Positions 61,258 to 64,000 of a stretch of DNA of 64,000 nt are shown piece by piece (position 1 is the stretch's first letter; each line of letters starts with the position of its first letter). Source of the DNA: Streptomyces sp. JJ66 (GTDB taxonomy: Bacteria > Actinomycetota > Actinomycetes > Streptomycetales > Streptomycetaceae). The notes under the pieces are model-generated. The model searched no databases. It was not told where the DNA came from and saw nothing but the letters and a program-made list of their open reading frames with translations. Location of the stretch: assembly GCF_019303495.1 (NCBI RefSeq), contig NZ_JAEVFI010000007.1:1-64000 (forward strand), written 5' to 3'. Made by a program: the position numbers and the translations under genes.

Positions 61258-62613
61258 TCAGTGCAGGACGGCGGCGATCGCGGACGCCAGCGCGGCGGCC
61301 GGGTCCGGCACGCCACGGTGGGCGCCGTCACGCACCACCATGCGACCGGCGACGACCGTGTGCCGCACGTCGGCGGCCGTCGCCGCGTACACGGCCGTCT
61401 CGGCGGCCAGGGCGGGCGCGGGCCCTGCGGTGCGCACCGAGTCGAGGGCGACGGTGGTGAAGTCGGCCGGGGCACCGGCTTCGAGGCGGCCCGCCTCGGG
61501 CCAGCCGAGCGCCGCGTGCCCGTCGCCGGTGGCGGCCCGGAGCAGACCGGCCGCCGTCCAGTGGCCCCGGGTGCGGGTGCGCAGCCGCTCGTCCAGCTCC
61601 AGCGCGCGCGCCTCCTCCAGCAGGTCGATGACGGCGTGGCTGTCACTGCCCAGGCTCAGCGGGCTGCCCGCCCGCGCCAGGTGCGCGGCGGGCCCGATGC
61701 CGTCGGCCAGGTCGCGTTCGGTGGTGGGGCACATACACACCCCGGTGCCGGACTCCCCGAGCACGGTGACGTCGGCGTCGGTGAGGTGGGTGGCGTGCAC
61801 GGCGACGGTGCGCGGGCCGAGCACCCCGTGGTCGGCCAGCAGCCCGGTGGGGGTGCGGCCGTGCGCGGCGCGGCAGGCGTCGTTCTCGGCGGGCTGTTCG
61901 GAGAGGTGGACGTGCAGCGGGGCGCGCCGCTCGGCGGCCCACTGGGTGACGGTGGCCAGCTGGGCGGCGGGCACCGCGCGCACGGAGTGGATCGCGGCGC
62001 CGACGCGGGTGGTGGCGTCGCCGCTCAGCGCGCTCGCCCGCTGCGCCCAGGCGTCCGCGCTGCCGTCGCTGAAACGCTGCTGGGGCCGCGTCGGCGGCTC
62101 GCCGAACCCGGCGGACAGGTAGCAGGTGTCCAGCAGCGTCAGCCGCAACCCGGCGTCGCGGGCGGCGGCGATCAGCGCCTGCCCCATGGCGTTCGGGTCG
62201 GCGTAGCGCGCGCCGCCGGGGGCGTGGTGGAGGTAGTGGAACTCGCCGACGCAGGTGATACCGGCCAGTGCCATCTCCGCGTACACGGCGCGGGCCAGCG
62301 CGTAGTAGCTCTCCGGGGTGAGCCGTTCGGCGACGCGGTACATCGCCTCGCGCCACGTCCAGAAGGTGCCGGTGCCCGCCTGCACGGTGCCGCGCAGCGC
62401 CCGGTGGAAGGCGTGGCTGTGGGCGTTGGCCAGCCCCGGCAGGGTGAAGCCGCGCAGCACCTCGGCGCCGGGCGGCGCGGTGGGCGTCTCGCGGTGGACG
62501 GCGGTGAGGTGGCCGCCGCTGACCTCCAGCGCCACGCCGTGCGCCACCTGGCCGTCCAGCCAGGCGTGCTCGGCCCAGTACGTCGCGGGGAGCGCCGGAT
62601 CGGTCAGCGGCAC
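61258..62613 (-). CDS. hutF: Formimidoylglutamate deiminase
   Basis: Converts N-formimino-L-glutamate to N-formylglutamate and ammonia. The 451-residue amidohydrolase carries [14 protein letters not shown] (metal HxH), [31 protein letters not shown] and [23 protein letters not shown] 62613 starts [18 protein letters not shown] and overlaps the end of the M20 gene by 10 bases, so translation is coupled. Presence of HutF means this organism uses the formylglutamate branch of histidine degradation and not direct hydrolysis by HutG. Confidence 0.94.
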   Translation of the reverse strand: MPLTDPALPATYWAEHAWLDGQVAHGVALEVSGGHLTAVHRETPTAPPGAEVLRGFTLPGLANAHSHAFHRALRGTVQAGTGTFWTWREAMYRVAERLTPESYYALARAVYAEMALAGITCVGEFHYLHHAPGGARYADPNAMGQALIAAARDAGLRLTLLDTCYLSAGFGEPPTRPQQRFSDGSADAWAQRASALSGDATTRVGAAIHSVRAVPAAQLATVTQWAAERRAPLHVHLSEQPAENDACRAAHGRTPTGLLADHGVLGPRTVAVHATHLTDADVTVLGESGTGVCMCPTTERDLADGIGPAAHLARAGSPLSLGSDSHAVIDLLEEARALELDERLRTRTRGHWTAAGLLRAATGDGHAALGWPEAGRLEAGAPADFTTVALDSVRTAGPAPALAAETAVYAATAADVRHTVVAGRMVVRDGAHRGVPDPAAALASAIAAVLH

Positions 62614-63806
62614 GCGAGGTCCTCCAGTACGTCGGCGAGCGCTTCGACCCCGGCGAGGCAGTCGTCCTCGGTGGCCCGCTCGGCGGGTGAGTGCGAGACA
62701 CCGGTGGGGTTGCGCACGAACAGCATGGCGGTCGGCACGGCGGCGGCGAGGATACCGGCGTCGTGTCCCGCGCCGGTGGGCAGCACGGGGGCGCCGCCCA
62801 GGCGTGCGGCTAGGCGGTCGCGCAGCGGGTGCGCGAACTCCACCACGGGGGTGAACGACTCGCGGGTGACGCCGACGTCCACGCCCTCGGTGCGGGCGTG
62901 CGCGCGGGCCGCCCGTTCGACGGCGGCGACGACCGTGGCCAGCGTCTCCTCGTCGGGCGCGCGGGAGTCCAGCCAGCCGCGCACCCGGGAGGCGATGGCG
63001 TTGACGCCGCCGGGATCGACGGCGATCTTGCCGAACGTGGCCAGCGCGCCCGCCGCCCGCGCCTGTTCCCGCGCGGCGAGCACGGTGTGGGCGTAGGCGA
63101 GCATGGGGTCGCGGCGGTCGGCGATGCGGGTCGTCCCGGCGTGGTTGGCCTCCCCGTGGAAGTCGAACCGCCAGCGCCCGTGCGGCCAGATCGCGGAGGC
63201 GACGCCGACCCGGTGCCCGGTGTCGGCCAGCGCGCGGCCCTGCTCCACGTGCAGTTCCACGAACGCGCCGACGCGGGCCAGGCGCTCGGGGTCGGGGCCG
63301 ATCGCCTCCGGGTCCTGCCCGGCGCGCTCCATGGCGTCGGCGAGGCTGACCCCCTCGGCGTCCCGCAGCTCCCGCGCCGCCTGCGCGGTGAGCTGGCCCG
63401 CGGTCAGGCGGGAGCCGGTGCAGGCCAGGCCGAAGCGCGCCCCCTCCTCGTCGCCGAAGTTGACGACGGCGACGGGGCGGGCGAACGCGGCCCCGCGCGC
63501 CTGGAGGGCGTCCAGCGCCGCGAACGCGGAGACGACGCCGAGCGGGCCATCGAAGGCGCCGCCGTCGGGCACGGAGTCCAGGTGCGAGCCGGTGACCACG
63601 GCGTCCCCGGCGGCCGGGTCGCCCAGCCAGGCCCACTGGTTGCCGTTGCGGTCCACCTCGTAGGCCAGGTCGCGGGCGTGTGCCTGGGCGCGGAACCAGG
63701 CGCGGCAGTCGGCGTCGGCGGGCGTCCAGGCGTAGCGCCGGTAGCCGCCGGTCTCGGCGCTGCGGCCGATCGGCGCCAGCTCGCGCCACATCTGAAGGAA
63801 GCTCAC
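62604..63806 (-). CDS. M20-family amidohydrolase (allantoate amidohydrolase-like)
   Basis: A 400-residue dinuclear metal enzyme of the allantoate/beta-ureidopropionate/N-carbamoyl-amino-acid hydrolase group. Metal and substrate residues are in [57 protein letters not shown] and [11 protein letters not shown]. The position between hutU and hutF suggests that here it removes the formyl group from N-formylglutamate, a job otherwise done by HutG, which is not seen in the run. That role is inference; allantoate hydrolysis is the usual annotation. GTG 63806 overlaps the hutU stop by 4 bases. Confidence 0.88.
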   Translation of the reverse strand: MSFLQMWRELAPIGRSAETGGYRRYAWTPADADCRAWFRAQAHARDLAYEVDRNGNQWAWLGDPAAGDAVVTGSHLDSVPDGGAFDGPLGVVSAFAALDALQARGAAFARPVAVVNFGDEEGARFGLACTGSRLTAGQLTAQAARELRDAEGVSLADAMERAGQDPEAIGPDPERLARVGAFVELHVEQGRALADTGHRVGVASAIWPHGRWRFDFHGEANHAGTTRIADRRDPMLAYAHTVLAAREQARAAGALATFGKIAVDPGGVNAIASRVRGWLDSRAPDEETLATVVAAVERAARAHARTEGVDVGVTRESFTPVVEFAHPLRDRLAARLGGAPVLPTGAGHDAGILAAAVPTAMLFVRNPTGVSHSPAERATEDDCLAGVEALADVLEDLACR

Positions 63807-64000
63807 GCCGCGCCGCCCTCGCCCGGGGCGCCCGTGCTCGTGCCCGGTGTGGTCGCGTCCGGGGCGCTCGCGCCGTCCTCACGCATCGGCACCCGCACTC
63901 CGCGCTCGGCGGCCACCTCGTCGGCGCGCGGGTAGCCGGCGTCCACGTGCCGGATGACGCCCATGCCCGGGTCGTTGGTCAGCACGCGCTGGATCTTCTC
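63803..64000 (-). CDS. hutU: Urocanate hydratase, C-terminal fragment (continues outside the window)
   Basis: The last 65 residues of the protein, read from the window edge: [20 protein letters not shown], then [19 protein letters not shown] and a short Asp/Thr/Gly tail. [22 protein letters not shown] is cut by 20-residue display but is the conserved C-terminus of urocanate hydratase, which adds water to urocanate in the second step of histidine breakdown. The gene runs off the right edge. Its stop overlaps the start of the M20 gene (GTGA), so the hut genes are translated in series. Confidence 0.9.
   Translation of the reverse strand, partial: EKIQRVLTNDPGMGVIRHVDAGYPRADEVAAERGVRVPMREDGASAPDATTPGTSTGAPGEGGAA

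Overview
The window is chromosomal DNA from a high-GC actinomycete, most likely Streptomyces or a close relative. The evidence is very high GC with GC-biased third codon positions, frequent GTG starts, an 87-residue developmental WhiB protein, coenzyme F420 genes (fbiA/fbiB), five LytR-CpsA-Psr (LCP) proteins, a SigB-type sigma factor with its switch genes, and several XRE-DUF5753/DUF397 regulators. From memory the conserved genes follow the SCO3014 to SCO3073 order of S. coelicolor; that comparison is recalled, not computed.

Layout. 1-0.2 kb: minus-strand leader and promoter that look like the start of a ribosomal RNA operon lying outside the window. 0.3-3 kb: SpoIIM-type and RDD-type membrane proteins and an unrecognised protein. 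3-11 kb: a minus-strand block of ahcY, manA, a SIS-domain protein, a Trm112-like protein, manB and a GH15 enzyme, linking methyl-cycle clean-up with mannose-phosphate metabolism. 11-18 kb: DUF3499, a metallopeptidase-like protein, a DUF5719-like exported protein overlapping a very large membrane glycosyltransferase, then whiB. 19-24 kb: cysteine dioxygenase, fbiA-fbiB, a DNA glycosylase and a sugar-nucleotide pyrophosphorylase. 24-32 kb: a PGRP-type amidase, a short TIGR03089 protein and three LCP genes in a row, which form a cell-envelope block.

32.4-35.9 kb, 41.2-44.1 kb and 46.9-50.0 kb are accessory islands set into this conserved block. The first has two tandem XRE-DUF5753 regulators, a small gene broken by an in-frame UGA, and a run of small proteins. 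The second has a DUF397/XRE pair divergent from a six-gene mini-operon. The third is a three-gene, less GC-rich cassette with type VII (ESX)-like features: a small helical protein, a 695-residue protein with a W-x-G motif, and a lipoprotein. The first two islands share a previously unnoticed-looking small Cys protein family (CxxC-x21-C-x6-HP). Between the islands lie an acyl-CoA dehydrogenase, UDP-glucose dehydrogenase, two more LCP genes, a thioesterase and a GT2 enzyme.

50-64 kb is conserved again: purK-purE-dipeptidase with 4-base overlaps, GtrA, a two-component system, a POT peptide transporter, an anti-sigma/anti-anti-sigma/sigma module, and a histidine-degradation run (hutU-M20 hydrolase-hutF-hutI). 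Many genes here have a TANNNT-like hexamer ending 6-8 nt before the start codon and no clear ribosome binding site, so leaderless transcription appears common.
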